Made by a program: the position numbers and the translations under genes. A stretch of DNA of 64,000 bases from Pyronema omphalodes (lineage: Eukaryota; Ascomycota; Pezizomycetes; Pezizales; Pyronemataceae). Shown here piece by piece: positions 11,550 through 22,649 of the stretch. Every line of letters starts with the position of its first letter. Position 1 is the first letter of the stretch. The notes beneath the pieces were generated by a model. It was not told the origin of the DNA, did not search any database, and was given only the letters and a program-made list of their open reading frames with translations. The stretch lies in NCBI GenBank assembly GCA_024516155.1, contig JAJJXM010000037.1, positions 186,001 to 250,000 of the forward strand, given 5' to 3'.

Positions 11550-12308
11550 CAGACCTCTAAACCGTATAGTCATTTCACCGGGTAAAATCGTAAACCAGGT
11601 AAACTGAACCCACAATTCACAGTGACTAATTGATGCAGTTTTGGTGTCCCGAATACGCAATTGTTCCGCTTTGAGGGGTCCGTAGAACCAGGTAACTACA
11701 GTGCACTGATTAAACGAACTCCATAAATACAAACCAGTTTAACCGCATCAGGAACCAGTTCATGCAGAAATAAATAATGTATTCAAGCTTGTTTGAAGAC
11801 ACCGGTGGCCGAGCCTGACACTATCTCAACCCTGCTTAATCCATCAGTTTCTTGTAAGTTGTAACCAGGTTTCCCAACCTTTACGCAATGGCGATGAACG
11901 TTCTCTCAGTTCCCGTGATGACTGCCGAGTCTGGGCTGCTGTTTTCCGAATGCAAGCGGATCATTATATCGGACCGCTATTCCATGCAGGCAGATACTCT
12001 GGAAACCATTGACTGGCTCAAGATCGTCAATCGTAGGCGTCAGTTGTGATTTCTGGCGACCCAATCAGGATAGAATTTTTGTATGTATGCACTGAATAAT
12101 ATCTATTGCCCCTTCAAAAACTGGTTTTTGCAGTTTCAAATAGTTTACCTGCAAGCCTTGCATTCATTTAACCGGTTTTCGCAGTCTAAGCGGTTTATGC
12201 TACTGACACTCGACTAATTTAGGTCGCCGTACAGTTTTCATATTCCAAAAATCCTTACAGTCCATTCTGACCATTGTTTTAAACTGGTTTGTACGACTGG
12301 GAGGTCTG
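11550..12308 (-). mobile_element. Non-autonomous hAT-like element, copy C
   Basis: A 759-bp copy, inverted relative to the copy at 27561. Both ends show the family's terminal inverted repeat (CAGACCTC... on the left, ...GAGGTCTG on the right). The interior is non-coding and full of AACTGG/CCAGTT motifs. The 8-bp flanks do not match each other, so it is old, rearranged or damaged at its flanks. Confidence 0.8.
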
Positions 12309-12746
12309 GTTGCCCGAATTATCGCAAACACGGTGCACGTAAGAAAGAAAAAGAAATAGTTAGACTGATTGATGAAGGTCTTTGAATTGTCTATATATTT
12401 TTGCTGTTTCTTCTTCTTTTTTCAATATTGTTTAGGATTTTTCGATATCTGATTCAAATAAAAAGGTCCCAGAATTACATGCTTTTCCAGTTTCTTCAGG
12501 TTCTGCAAGTTACAGACAATCCACTACATCAGTGCATGAACATGCTGTAGGTCTTTCTTTCGCAATCGTTTTACGGCGTGCTATTTCTACTCCACATACC
12601 GTTGTTGCCCAACTTGCTGTCACATAATGTTCAGTAAGCCTAAATTGTATATAGATCCACATATCTAGTGCCAGTATCATGTAAGAAGAACGCGGTCATC
12701 GTTCACAGGAGTGGTGGACAAAGAAAAATGTACTTCTGTCATGACC

Positions 12747-12911
12747 CATCAATCGAGTATGCGCCAAGACTTTCTATGCATTCAGGGCTTAGTCATTTGC
12801 TTTTACTTCCCCAAGCTGGCGCCATAACAACTCGGCCATGCATGTCGCCTATTTATATAACAGCAGTGACAGGCAATATATTTAACCGGCCCTGCCACCC
12901 CTCGGATACAC
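12747..12911 (+). repeat. Direct repeat, left copy
   Basis: Matches 19760-19916 in the same orientation at high identity. It shares a core of about 50 bp covering TTTTACTTCCCCAAGCTGG and CGCCATAACAACTCGGCCAT. The two copies bracket the zinc-finger gene. A TATTTATATA string directly after the core suggests it may once have been a promoter. Confidence 0.8.
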
Positions 12912-15519
12912 AAAATTCCAACTACCATCCGAAAATCGGGAATCTCAGCTTGTATCGCTCGCAGATTTCGCCTGATTTCAAAATTGAAAAGTGCCGTATG
13001 AGCTTACTATTTCAGTTAGTTAAATTGATTGCCAACATATACTGCTTTGGGTGAGGATAGGAAGAGGGGGGGAAGGGGAGGGGGGGGGGGGAGGGGGGGG
13101 GAGGCTTTGTTGTATCCTCCTGGTATCCTTGTTTTTTATTTTTGCTTCGATATATGAACGAATGAATGAGAAATCCACGTGTACAACTTAGTTGAGCTAT
13201 GTATGTATTATTCTTACCATTATTTCTTTTTATGCATGATGTTTCCGAAGTCTTAGGTCGGAAGTAAATTAGATACATTCTACGCGAATACTCCGCATGG
13301 TCTAATTGATGACCTCGGCAGCTTGAATAGTCATAACTGCTTTACCAAAGTCTTATTCATTACAGCGAATGTGTTGCGATATATGGCGCCGTGGTGTGCT
13401 ATATGCTAGGCGGGGGTATTTCAAACTTCAGAGTGATGCGTACGTACATACAGCGGATTTTCGTTGATATAGTTTACACAATCTTACCATATCCCCTATA
13501 CTTTGCATCAAGTACTAATATATATGGGTCTGGCACACCACTGAAATGACGTGATTTGGAGTTGAAATTGTCTTGACATGTAAATTAAACAAGTGGTTTT
13601 ACATAGACGGGATATAACCCGCTTTATAATGTGATGGCTGTTGGCGGGATGGAAAATTTGTATCATTAACAAACGCGGACTGGCTGTCTAGTAGGACGGG
13701 GTGTGGGTATATGTATAAGTGACCGGTGAGCCCAGCCCTAAGGCGTCTACCGCAAGCGCTTAGGATTTTGACAGCGACGTCGATCCAAAGTTCCTGATCA
13801 CCCCCATAATTCCCTGATCAATGATCGGCAAACTCAGAGGCTGGAGCTTTATACAGTCGATCAAATTTTAGGCAGCAGCCTACCATACGTACTTATTATT
13901 TTTTGCAAATTTTAATTTTTGTTGTACATATATGAATGAGGCTATATATAAAGCTATTGAGGCCGTTGTATAGCACCATAGGCGCGGAAGGAACGCTCGT
14001 TTGTATGCAGTCACAGTGCACGCGAAGCCCTGGCCACGCTAACCGGATGCCGTAGCTTTGCACCTCATTTCATCTCGTGGTACCCTGGTTATGTATGTCT
14101 TTCGCTTAGCCTACATACAAAGCTAGAAATGGATTCTCAGCTGGATTTTCGCATTGGAAATAAACTCAATGCGGTATCTTTGCGACCGGTTGATTTCGAA
14201 ATTCAATACCCTGACACTACACGTCACTCGTGCTCACTCACCGCCCTATGGTACATGTCTGCCATACAAATTGCATATGTTATAACCATGCCCCACCAAA
14301 CTTTTTATGCACCGGGTAGGTTATTCAAGGTTTAATCCATCACAGCTATAAAGCCAGAAGATATAACGGCCTGTTGCATAAAAACTCTCGGCATTCGGCA
14401 AATGGTCCCATCAATCGTAAATGATGTTAATTTGAACCGACCATACAAGGAGGCTTCGGTAAATTCTACATTGCATTCCATCAAATGGACGGAATGTCGC
14501 CCTGAGACAAAAACAAAAAAAAATAGCCATGGGTTATCAATTTAATTTTGCAATTCAAATGTGACATGAAATAAAACAAATCCTCATGATAATCATTTGC
14601 CTGCTCACCAAGCCGCACCTGTATTTCTTAACAAATATCGGTGCTCATTGCAAACAAAAAATCCCACAAATTCTTGTATAGAAGTATATCAATTATTTTC
14701 TGTGATTCATTCAAACCACCTCATAGACAACTTTTACTTCCTCCGGCATTTCCCCTTTGATTTCGTCCGACATACAGCATTATCAGCTATGCAGGGTAAG
14801 AGTATAGGGAATGTGATCGCAACAGCTAGTTATCTCCCTGGGTAGGTGAGCGCAGGGGAGCAGTGTAGGACTGGAATCGATGGAGAGTAGCTTGTATGGA
14901 AGAGCTGAGGTTGGCAAGGAAGGAGAACCGGGAATTCCATTCCGGTGGAGTCCAGGAAGACGGAGGGGGGGGACACTATAGTATACTAGCCTGCATTTTA
15001 GCGCCTTTTCCACCTTGAGAATGTCCAGCCTAGTCCAGATTTTCCGCTGAAGAGAGGCTTTCAGATTCTCAACAGGCTCCCTATATCTTCAGCATTCGCT
15101 CAATTCCTGACGAATTCTCATCCTGAGTCCGCAGATGCGAACCCGCCATCTATTGACAATACACAACCATTGCAGATTTCTATCGTTGAAGCTGTGAAAT
15201 ACTGATCAATGAGGTTTACAAGGCGAAATATTGACTGAGAGAATAGAACAATGCTGATCGGTATAGGCTATTCCGAAAGGCTTCGGATCCTGCTGACTTA
15301 GTGAGTTCTCATTCCTGTTCGACTTACCTCACAGAAATTGATGAAATTCCTTATTATCAATGATCTTCGTCTGTAAATCAAACTACAGTCATTTTGCAAG
15401 TTTATCTTGGAGTATAAACATTAACACCACTCAATAAACATGCTAGATTATTTTGCAGTGTATGGGAGTATTACAGAATGCAAGGTGTGGAGTAAATAGT
15501 CACGTAAACAATGGAAGAA

Positions 15520-15780
15520 GAGATTGTAGACGATAACAAAAGAAATTGTAAACAATGACAAAACAAATTGTAAATGACCTGTGAATGGCAGTTGTAAATA
15601 ATAAATAAACAAATTGTAAATGACGTTTAAGTGGGGTTGTAAATAATAAATAAACAAATTGCAAATGTCGTTTAAGTGGGGTTGTAAATAAATTGTAAAT
15701 GACGTTTAAGTGTGGTTGTAAATAAAATGTAAACGAGCACTAAATAGGTTGTAAGAAATACCCAATAAGATTGTAAACAG
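15520..15780. repeat. AT-rich minisatellite
   Basis: Three to five imperfect units built from AAATTGTAAATGACGTTTAAG and GGGGTTGTAAATAATAAATA blocks, with a period that shifts between about 45 and 60 bp. Non-coding. Confidence 0.7.
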
Positions 15781-16938
15781 GTAATAAACCTAGATTATGA
15801 TTTGCTGGGGAAATTTCGAGATTTATACATGATTTATGCACCAATTTTATAACCATTTCATGAACCATAGGGCCGGTTCTCCCTTCTCACAGACGGAGCG
15901 TTTCAAACGAGCCTGCATCCAGTTACAGTAATAGATAACTTCTGCTTTAGAGGGACATGCAGGGAGTCTTTAAGCTTCCGGATGGCTATAGAGGCTTGTT
16001 AATTTTCAGTCATGGGGCGACCGTTGACGTGCATGAGCTTCGAGATGCGGTTTGGAGTGGAAAGAGTCACAGTAGGATGCAGCCGCCGGAGTGGCATTGG
16101 TGATTTGGTTGAGCAAAAGAATTCAAAGACAAGGAGTAAGAGGAATAGTAGGCTGTGCAGGGTTCCTAGGGGAAAGATAAGATAATAAGGCTTTGGCCTG
16201 AAACGGAGGCAAAGGGAGTGTAGAGGGTTAGAAGATTACGGGTGTGTATTTTTCCAGATCAAGTTTGAGGTGCATTTAGAGAGACCAATTCTGTATGTAT
16301 CTAGCGTAGATGGTGCGCAATACATAAAATTTCTGTCTGATTTTCTGTGGCTCTTCGTGCGAATTTACAGGCAGATAGGCAGACTGTCAGGTTGAAAGAG
16401 TCAGACTCCTTGATGCGAGCGCCTTGTTGATGCGCTGTACTAGTGAGCAACGGTAATACGCGACGTTCTTTGTATCACTGCGCCTCGCTCTTGTCACACA
16501 CACATATTACTGAAAATGCCAAGACAGCTTTTTCCCATGAATTACCAAATATATTTTAAATGGAATAGTTGAAATTGGCTATCATAAGGGTCTTAATTGC
16601 TCTGTCCTTTTCAGGAAATGTTGGTAGTTATGGCTCTTCTGATGCTATATCAGAATTATATGGGGCGGGCTGCAGTCAACGCATCCCTGAGTGAATACTC
16701 CGCTAAACGTGAATCTGGTTGGTATTTTCAGCCTTGTCTATGTGTTTTCCACTTCATCGCCGGATTAGCGATAGACTGTGTGCGGAATGTGCGTGCACAA
16801 AACTTCGATAGGTTGGTTATTTCATATCACACTGACACGCTTTCTTGCTTAAATTCATTGTGAGGAGTCGTAGTTTCTATCTTTACGTTAAAACATCCTC
16901 AACGACCTAATTTACGCAGTTATCCGCCTTCCGTCAGC

Positions 16939-19321
16939 ATGTCATCGCAACTCTATTCTTCTCCTCAAATGGATGGTACTCGCTTATCGCCGTATAAAGA
17001 AAATGAATGGACGCCTTGCATGCCGTCCCTTACATCTACTCCTCTTTGCGGCAGTTTACCGGTCGAGCTAGACTGCCGACCAAGAACCCCTTTGATTCCA
17101 GAAAACCCCAAATTTGACGATATCATTGATTGTGGACCACATGGTTATATCGACCCAGATCCTGATACTTCCAACTATAAACTTTCTACTGGACCGTCAC
17201 GTATCACGATCATGGAAAAGTGTTATCTTTCGGTTAAAGGTTGTGATGCCGAATTCCAGAAGACCACACCGAACGATTCAAGCCAGCCTACAGCATGGGT
17301 ACTTCACATTATCAATGACCACATGAATCCACAAGAGGCTATTTCGTCTATAAACTTTGAATATTCATGCGGATTCTGCAACGCATGTTTCAATAGCAAC
17401 TCGGCCTGGGAAACTGTATTTGCGCATGCCCAGAGTCATATTGTATCTGGAGAGCCTCAGTACGACTATGCCCTAATGAGACAACTGGAAAAGATTGGTG
17501 TTTTGACGGTAGAAGAATATGGTCGTGCATTATCGGTAGGTGCCGTACCTTCAACCTTGATAATTAGTCAATAGCATGTTTCGCTAACATCATCTACTGC
17601 ATAGCGTCAACTGCGTCAATCTCCCGGATCTAGGAAAAGCTGTAACATGGAACCAGCACAGAGAGCTTCAAGTAAGCTAACAGATTTGATGGATGGGCTA
17701 AGCTTATCATCGGCTGCACGGGACGAGAAATACAATCCTGCACGGCCACACAGCTTAGGAAAGTGGCTCACATGTATGGCATCCTCAAATTGTATGATAT
17801 CAATCGTGTTAACTCATTAACCATAGTAATACCGTCAGCCCATGGTAACATCATCAATTCCGGACATATTCCCTCCATCCCATCAGGAGCCATCAATATG
17901 CCCGAGTTACCTTCGCTCCCGTTGTTATCGCAATCCGGCTCTCCGGTGTCTATCAGCTCCTTTACAAGCTCATATCAAGCAATTGATTTCGATGAGCACA
18001 ACAATTGCGTGACAACCTGCGCCTGCGAAGGCTCAGGAAAAAAACGTAAGACAGTAGGGAATGATGGCCGGAGTCAGCAAAGTTTGAGTGGAGGCCAGGG
18101 ACCCTTTATGAATGGCGGTAATCAGTCTTCCCCCGGTGGTGGAGGCAGCGGCGATGGAACCGGAAGGGGAAACGGAAATAACCACACAGTACAACTGTCT
18201 CCAGGTTATGAACCGGAGAGAAAATTTGCGTGTCCGTACGCTAAGCACAGCCGTATATTCTTCCAGGATACACGATGTGCAGCCTGGGGCGATAAAAGTC
18301 AGCACCGAGTAAAGTAAGCATTCATAACTGTTGTCACTATTGAGACTTGCCGCTAAAATTCACTTCAAGAAGCCATGTTATGCGAACACATCTTCAGCCC
18401 AAAGTATGCGAACTATGTGGTTTCCGAGCAGGACAAGAATCTCAGATACGAGAACACAAACTGAACCCATGCCCAATGAACCAGACTTATACACCACTAG
18501 ACCATGATACGCTTAGAAAGGCAGAAAAGATTGAGAACTGGCGAGGAATCACCTGGAAAGAGATGTATGCATGTCTTTTTAACTGTGATGCATCAGATGC
18601 ACCTGATCCATGTCAGTACCCGTGATGATGGGTTCACTTTGAGAAATGAAGTACTAATGAGTGGAAGATGTCTACGAGAGTCTTTCGAGACCCATCACGC
18701 CGAACCCGAATCCTACGCCGAACATGAATCCTGCATATTGGAACATGAATCCTACACCAAATACGAATCCTACGCCAAACACGAATCCTATATTGAACAA
18801 GAATCCTACGCCGACCATAGCGACAACACCAATAGACCCTGTCACTAACAGTAGACACACTGAAAGGCTTGCTACAGAGCTATGGGAGAATATGATACCT
18901 CTAATGCGAGAGCTCTGGATGAGAGAGTTTCCCACAACGTACGAAAACTATATTGCAAGCATGAGTATAGGTGAGCTCAGACTATCCACTTGAGAATTCA
19001 ATAATTAACTATCCTTGACCAGAAACACCCGTTGAAACAACCGGAAATGCTAGCTCATCAGTAAATGCGGACGTAACTTCATGTCCCGGTGCTGTATCTT
19101 CTTCGATAAATATAAACCTTGTTACGCAAGTAATCCCACCTTCTGAGGTGACCACTCCCATAACAGTACGTACTTGATCTCTACATATGTCGATTGTGTC
19201 TGATAATAGATATAAGCATCCCGCTGCTGAATACGATCCGGAGTGGTTAGACGTATTCATGAACGATCAGGATCGCTATGTACCTGGTGATGGTAATCTA
19301 GGATGTAGCACTTTGATTTAA
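16939..19321 (+). CDS. C2H2-type zinc-finger protein (fungal accessory family)
   Basis: A seven-exon model keeps phase throughout: 16939-17535, 17605-17773, 17827-18313, 18370-18611, 18662-18970, 19023-19165 and 19217-19321, for 683 aa. Residues 95-167 hold two Cys/His clusters, the second a clear CxxC...HxxxH (C144, C147). A Gly/Ser/Asn-rich linker leads to a second module at about 390-445, starting CPYAKHSR and continuing HRVKSHVMRTH and CELCGF. I recognise this as the C2H2-like protein family often expanded in plant-associated ascomycetes; its function is unknown, though nucleic-acid binding is plausible. Joining exons 3 and 4 restores HRVKSH. A degenerate NPTPNT repeat follows at about 505-545. 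Exon 5's acceptor and the last two exons are less certain than the rest. The gene sits inside decayed repeats. Confidence 0.72.
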
Positions 19322-19759
19322 CGACAAGCGATAATACAGTAAACTAGATAACTGGTAGTAGGGTTATAGTTGTAGTCTTAGTCAACTGATAAAGATAATA
19401 TAGAGGAATCAATGTGGATGATACTAGTTCGAGCAAGAATAGTTTACATGATATTGAGTAAGCTTGAATCTTCAATATCCTTAAGCCAATGTCAGACTAT
19501 CATGTAGAAACGCGCCCCTTTTTCCCAGAGAATGGGCAAGGGTAAATGTACAACTGATACACTAGAGCTTTTCTAAAAAATGCTACGTTCTTAATACGAG
19601 TACTGATATCGACATCAAATTCCTCTACCCAACACTTCTGCATAACAACACATCTTCCTGTATGGCAAAAGAAAGCGGGGTTTCGGAAACAATGGCTAGC
19701 AGATCAATTCCCGTCACTTCTAAGTGAGTGTTTGTACTTTCCATCATCCATCACAATCC

Positions 19760-19916
19760 ATCAACCGATTTTACGCCAAGACTCCTACCTGCAGGGTTTA
19801 GTAATCTGGTTTTACTTCCCCAAGCTGGCGCCATAACAACTCGGCCATGCATACTCGCCTATTTAAATGACAACAGTTAATATATTCCACCAGCCCTACC
19901 ACCCATCGGTTACATA
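19760..19916 (+). repeat. Direct repeat, right copy
   Basis: Same orientation as 12747-12911 and diverged by scattered point changes. Together the copies enclose about 7 kb with the zinc-finger gene. They may be remnants of long terminal repeats or of a duplicated promoter; no primer-binding site or polypurine tract was found to support the former. Confidence 0.75.
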
Positions 19917-20313
19917 CCTGACAATATCTCCCCACCTAAAATGGAAACCGTAAATTAACCAGGTTAGCGCTTGTAATTTTCCAATCTTGAGCCACATGCT
20001 TCGAACTACAGATTTTCTTTATCCAACCAGAGAAGAAAAAGGATGGGATTCATAAAATCTAAAGAAGCAACACTTTCGCGTTCCGTGTACATATGGTTGA
20101 ACTAACAGCTACTGTATATGTAGATACCAGATCTCTAGCCTGACGTTTACCTTGGGATGCTCGCATGGTGATATCAAGCCGCTGCACATAACCTAATACA
20201 TTGACCAGTCTTACCATATAGTGTGCGGTTTAACTCAATTCTGCGACCACTGGCATATATACTGTGAGAAAATAATATCACAGTATTCGAGAACTGTTGT
20301 ATCGGCCCGGCAG

Positions 20314-20440
20314 GGAAATTTATTTGGCCAGCTATAGATTATCTGCCTTTCCGCAGTGAAAATTAGCATTCGGTAATAGGGTTGTGTGCTTTTATGTGTA
20401 ATATTACTCTATACGTTACGTTATTTCACTATTTAAACGA
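20314..20440 (+). repeat. Diverged direct repeat, left of 5S-like pseudogene
   Basis: Resembles 20848-20990: both contain TTGGCCAG.TATAG, CTGCAGTGAA or CCGCAGTGAA, a GGTTGTGTGC block and a GTGTAA..T run in the same order. The pair surrounds the 5S-like pseudogene. Confidence 0.6.
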
Positions 20441-20459
20441 AACGAGGCTTCAGAGAATC

Positions 20460-20668
20460 ACTTTATTAGTGTTAAGTCTTCCCTGATCAACGTTGCGGTG
20501 GTGTAACCATCAGCCAACCAATTCATTTACCTCACCCCCACAAAATACCCCACCTGCCCCTTGCCAGTGATGATATATGCGTCTAGCAATCATCTCCACA
20601 TATACAGACTCATCCTCAGATCAGAAACAAAATTTTTGAAAATATCTTCTTAAAACACATTTTAATCA
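20460..20668 (+). repeat. Duplicated 5'-flank of 5S-like unit
   Basis: Matches about 28410-28630 in the same orientation with many substitutions and small indels (shared GTGTTAAGTCTT, TTGCGGTGGTGTAAC, CCAACCAATTCAT/CCAACAAATTCAT). So the 5S-like pseudogene and the unit at 28633 are copies of one larger duplicated segment rather than independent insertions. Confidence 0.75.
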
Positions 20669-20770
20669 GCGCCGTTGATAGAATCATGTACTCAACGCAT
20701 CCCGTCCGCTATGATATGGTCCGGCTAGTACTGTCGTGGGCTACCAGACGGGAATCCCGGATACTGTAGT
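20669..20770 (+). pseudogene. 5S rRNA-like pseudogene
   Basis: Aligns with the 5S-like unit at 28633-28748 but lacks about 20 nt in the centre (CTGCGCTATTTAAGC region), where the internal RNA polymerase III control region and one helix would lie. Its 5' strand also has changes that break the terminal helix. Not expected to be functional. Confidence 0.7.
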
Positions 20771-20847
20771 TTTTTGTTTCTGTTTCATTTTTCTCATTTC
20801 ACTCCAAGAAATTACTTATCATTAAACATACCGGCTTAGCATGGCTA

Positions 20848-20990
20848 TTTTGTTGGCCAGATATAGCCTATGAAAGTTGTCGACATTTACCCCGCCCGTC
20901 TGCAGTGAAGTCAATATCCGGGAAAAGCGGTTGTGTGCCTTATTGTGTAACCTTGCTCTAGATGTTGTGTTTTCCATTATATATATTATA
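20848..20990 (+). repeat. Diverged direct repeat, right of 5S-like pseudogene
   Basis: Partner of 20314-20440 (see that entry). Spacing between copies is about 530 bp. Confidence 0.6.
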
Positions 20991-21798
20991 AATACAATAT
21001 GCGATGAAACATCCACAAAAACTCGATACTTTTTAGATTCTAACAACTAATCCCCAGTCGTTCACAATTCCTCCATATTTTGCCATTTGATGTTACAAAA
21101 CCCAGCACTGTATATCTATGATCTCTCCATGATACATACATATGCAGACATTCCAAGGTTAACAAAAATGAACAACAAAGCGATTGGAAAGCCTTGTACT
21201 AAAACATATAAAACCCCTCAAAATCTGTCAGCAGGAGAAAATAAGCTTATGTTACACTCAGATACGCGTGGCATCCAAAAGAAAACTGTGCATATGATAT
21301 TAAGGTTTTATTTTTTTGATTCTGTCAAGTATCCACCATATTTCTAGTCAGCTGAGAATACGAAATAGAAATCTTTTAACCGGCACCGGGCAGTGGACAT
21401 AAAGGGGTTCGGTTCCGAGACAGATTTCTGGTATATAATGCTATTATATTACCGATATATGTTTTGATATCTGGGAACAAGTTCTATAGCAGCACTACAT
21501 TTTTGGGGGGGGGGGTTATTATGGATATGACGGTTGAATGACTCGGCTTGATGTTTTAGATTCTGTTTGAATAGGGTGTGAATGTTTTTTTTTCTCTTGC
21601 TTTTTATTACAGATATAATCCGATCGATTATAAAACCCCTAGAGATTTATGGTATGGCTTACTGTATTCTTTATATATTCACCAACTAGCTTGATGATTG
21701 AAAATTGTGATTTAGAGAAATTATATTCCTAATTGTATGAATAAAGGAAATGCTGCTTCAGGGTAGAATTTCTCCAACAAACTGTTTCCTGGGTCGGA

Positions 21799-21959
21799 TT
21801 AATTAGTGCACTTTATTTACCTGGTTCTGTGGACCCCTCAAAACTGAACGAACTGTGTATCCAGGACACCAAAACTTCACCAACCAACTGTGAACTGTCA
21901 GTTCATTTTACCTGGTTTAAGATGTACCCGGTAAACTGGATATACGGCTGGGAGGTCTG
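21799..21959 (+). mobile_element. hAT-like element, truncated copy D (one end only)
   Basis: Corresponds to the right-hand 160 bp of the copy at 27561-28333, ending in the same terminal repeat (ACGGCTGGGAGGTCTG). The left part is absent, so it is a solo end left by deletion or truncated insertion. Confidence 0.75.
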
Positions 21960-22031
21960 TTGGTATGTATATAGAGACGATTAGAGATGATGACAATGCT
22001 TATGGATTGCATACATGATCCAGGGTGTAAA

Positions 22032-22056
22032 ATGTGGGGCGATGACTACCCCGCAT
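22032..22056. promoter_or_regulatory. Palindromic GGGG/CCCC element, distal copy
   Basis: ATGTGGGG and CCCCGCAT form an inverted pair separated by 9 bp. The same element with the same spacing is at 22515-22539, and about 50 bp after each copy is also similar. It could be a binding site for a dimeric regulator; this is inference. Confidence 0.5.
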
Positions 22057-22514
22057 GGTGACGCATTTACAGCACCCCCTCAAACACGATTTCTTTCCAT
22101 CACAAAGTATTTCTTTATTGAGTTATACGTTAACCGAGGCCTAAAAGGCCCATACAGGACTGGTCATAAGGTCATCTCAAGATTCTCAACCTCTCATTGC
22201 TACCCGTGGGCTTCATTACGAGCCGTCATTTCGCTATCAATTTAACCTAGTATTCAAGCAATGCGTGTGGAATTAAATTGACGCGCCGAAGCATGATTAT
22301 ATCCTACATGACAGAAATCAATACGAGAAAAAGATAAGCATGCATAAAGGTTTGAAAAACTTGGGTATAGGGTGTAGATTTTGTATGGGCGTAATGGACG
22401 AGAAAAGGTGGCATGCAAATCAGAGAGTGACTACACCTGTGAGTGGATAGGATCATAGCTGATATCTGTGCTTCTGGAGTACATATGTACGTACATCATG
22501 CTCCGCGGTGCGAA

Positions 22515-22539
22515 ATGTGGGGCGCTAATTACCCCGCAT
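22515..22539. promoter_or_regulatory. Palindromic GGGG/CCCC element, NLR-proximal copy
   Basis: Identical half-sites to the distal copy, 110 bp upstream of the NLR start codon. The region following it (ACAGTACCCCCTCAAA and ACAAAGTAT) is also shared between copies, as is a CATCAATT..ACCTA block just before the ATG. The arrangement suggests a duplicated promoter. Confidence 0.55.
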
Positions 22540-22649
22540 CCTGACTGGCTTACAGTACCCCCTCAAATACGCTTCCTCTACAAAGTATAATACTCTGAAC
22601 CTTTTGTCGTTGCTTTTCATATCGCCATCAATTCAACCTAATCTTAGTG

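Larger units (their letters stand above)
12309..16938. other. AT-rich accessory stretch without recognisable genes
   Basis: The composition shifts to AT-rich with many TA steps, consistent with old repeats worn by mutation. It includes one half of a direct repeat (12747-12911), a poly-G patch (13065-13102) and a small minisatellite near 15.5 kb. Short frames such as 14129-14335 and 16597-16863 resemble no family I know. Confidence 0.5.
19322..22649. other. Repeat-derived intergenic stretch before the NLR gene
   Basis: It includes the right copy of a direct repeat, a 5S-like pseudogene flanked by diverged duplicates, a truncated hAT-like end and a duplicated palindromic element close to the NLR start. 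No recognisable protein; the ORF at 21087-21347 is AT-rich and featureless. Confidence 0.5.

Noticed and set aside
12747..19916. LTR retrotransposon enclosing the zinc-finger gene
   Set aside because: Repeats are short (about 160 bp) and no primer-binding site, polypurine tract, integrase or reverse transcriptase sequence was seen between them.
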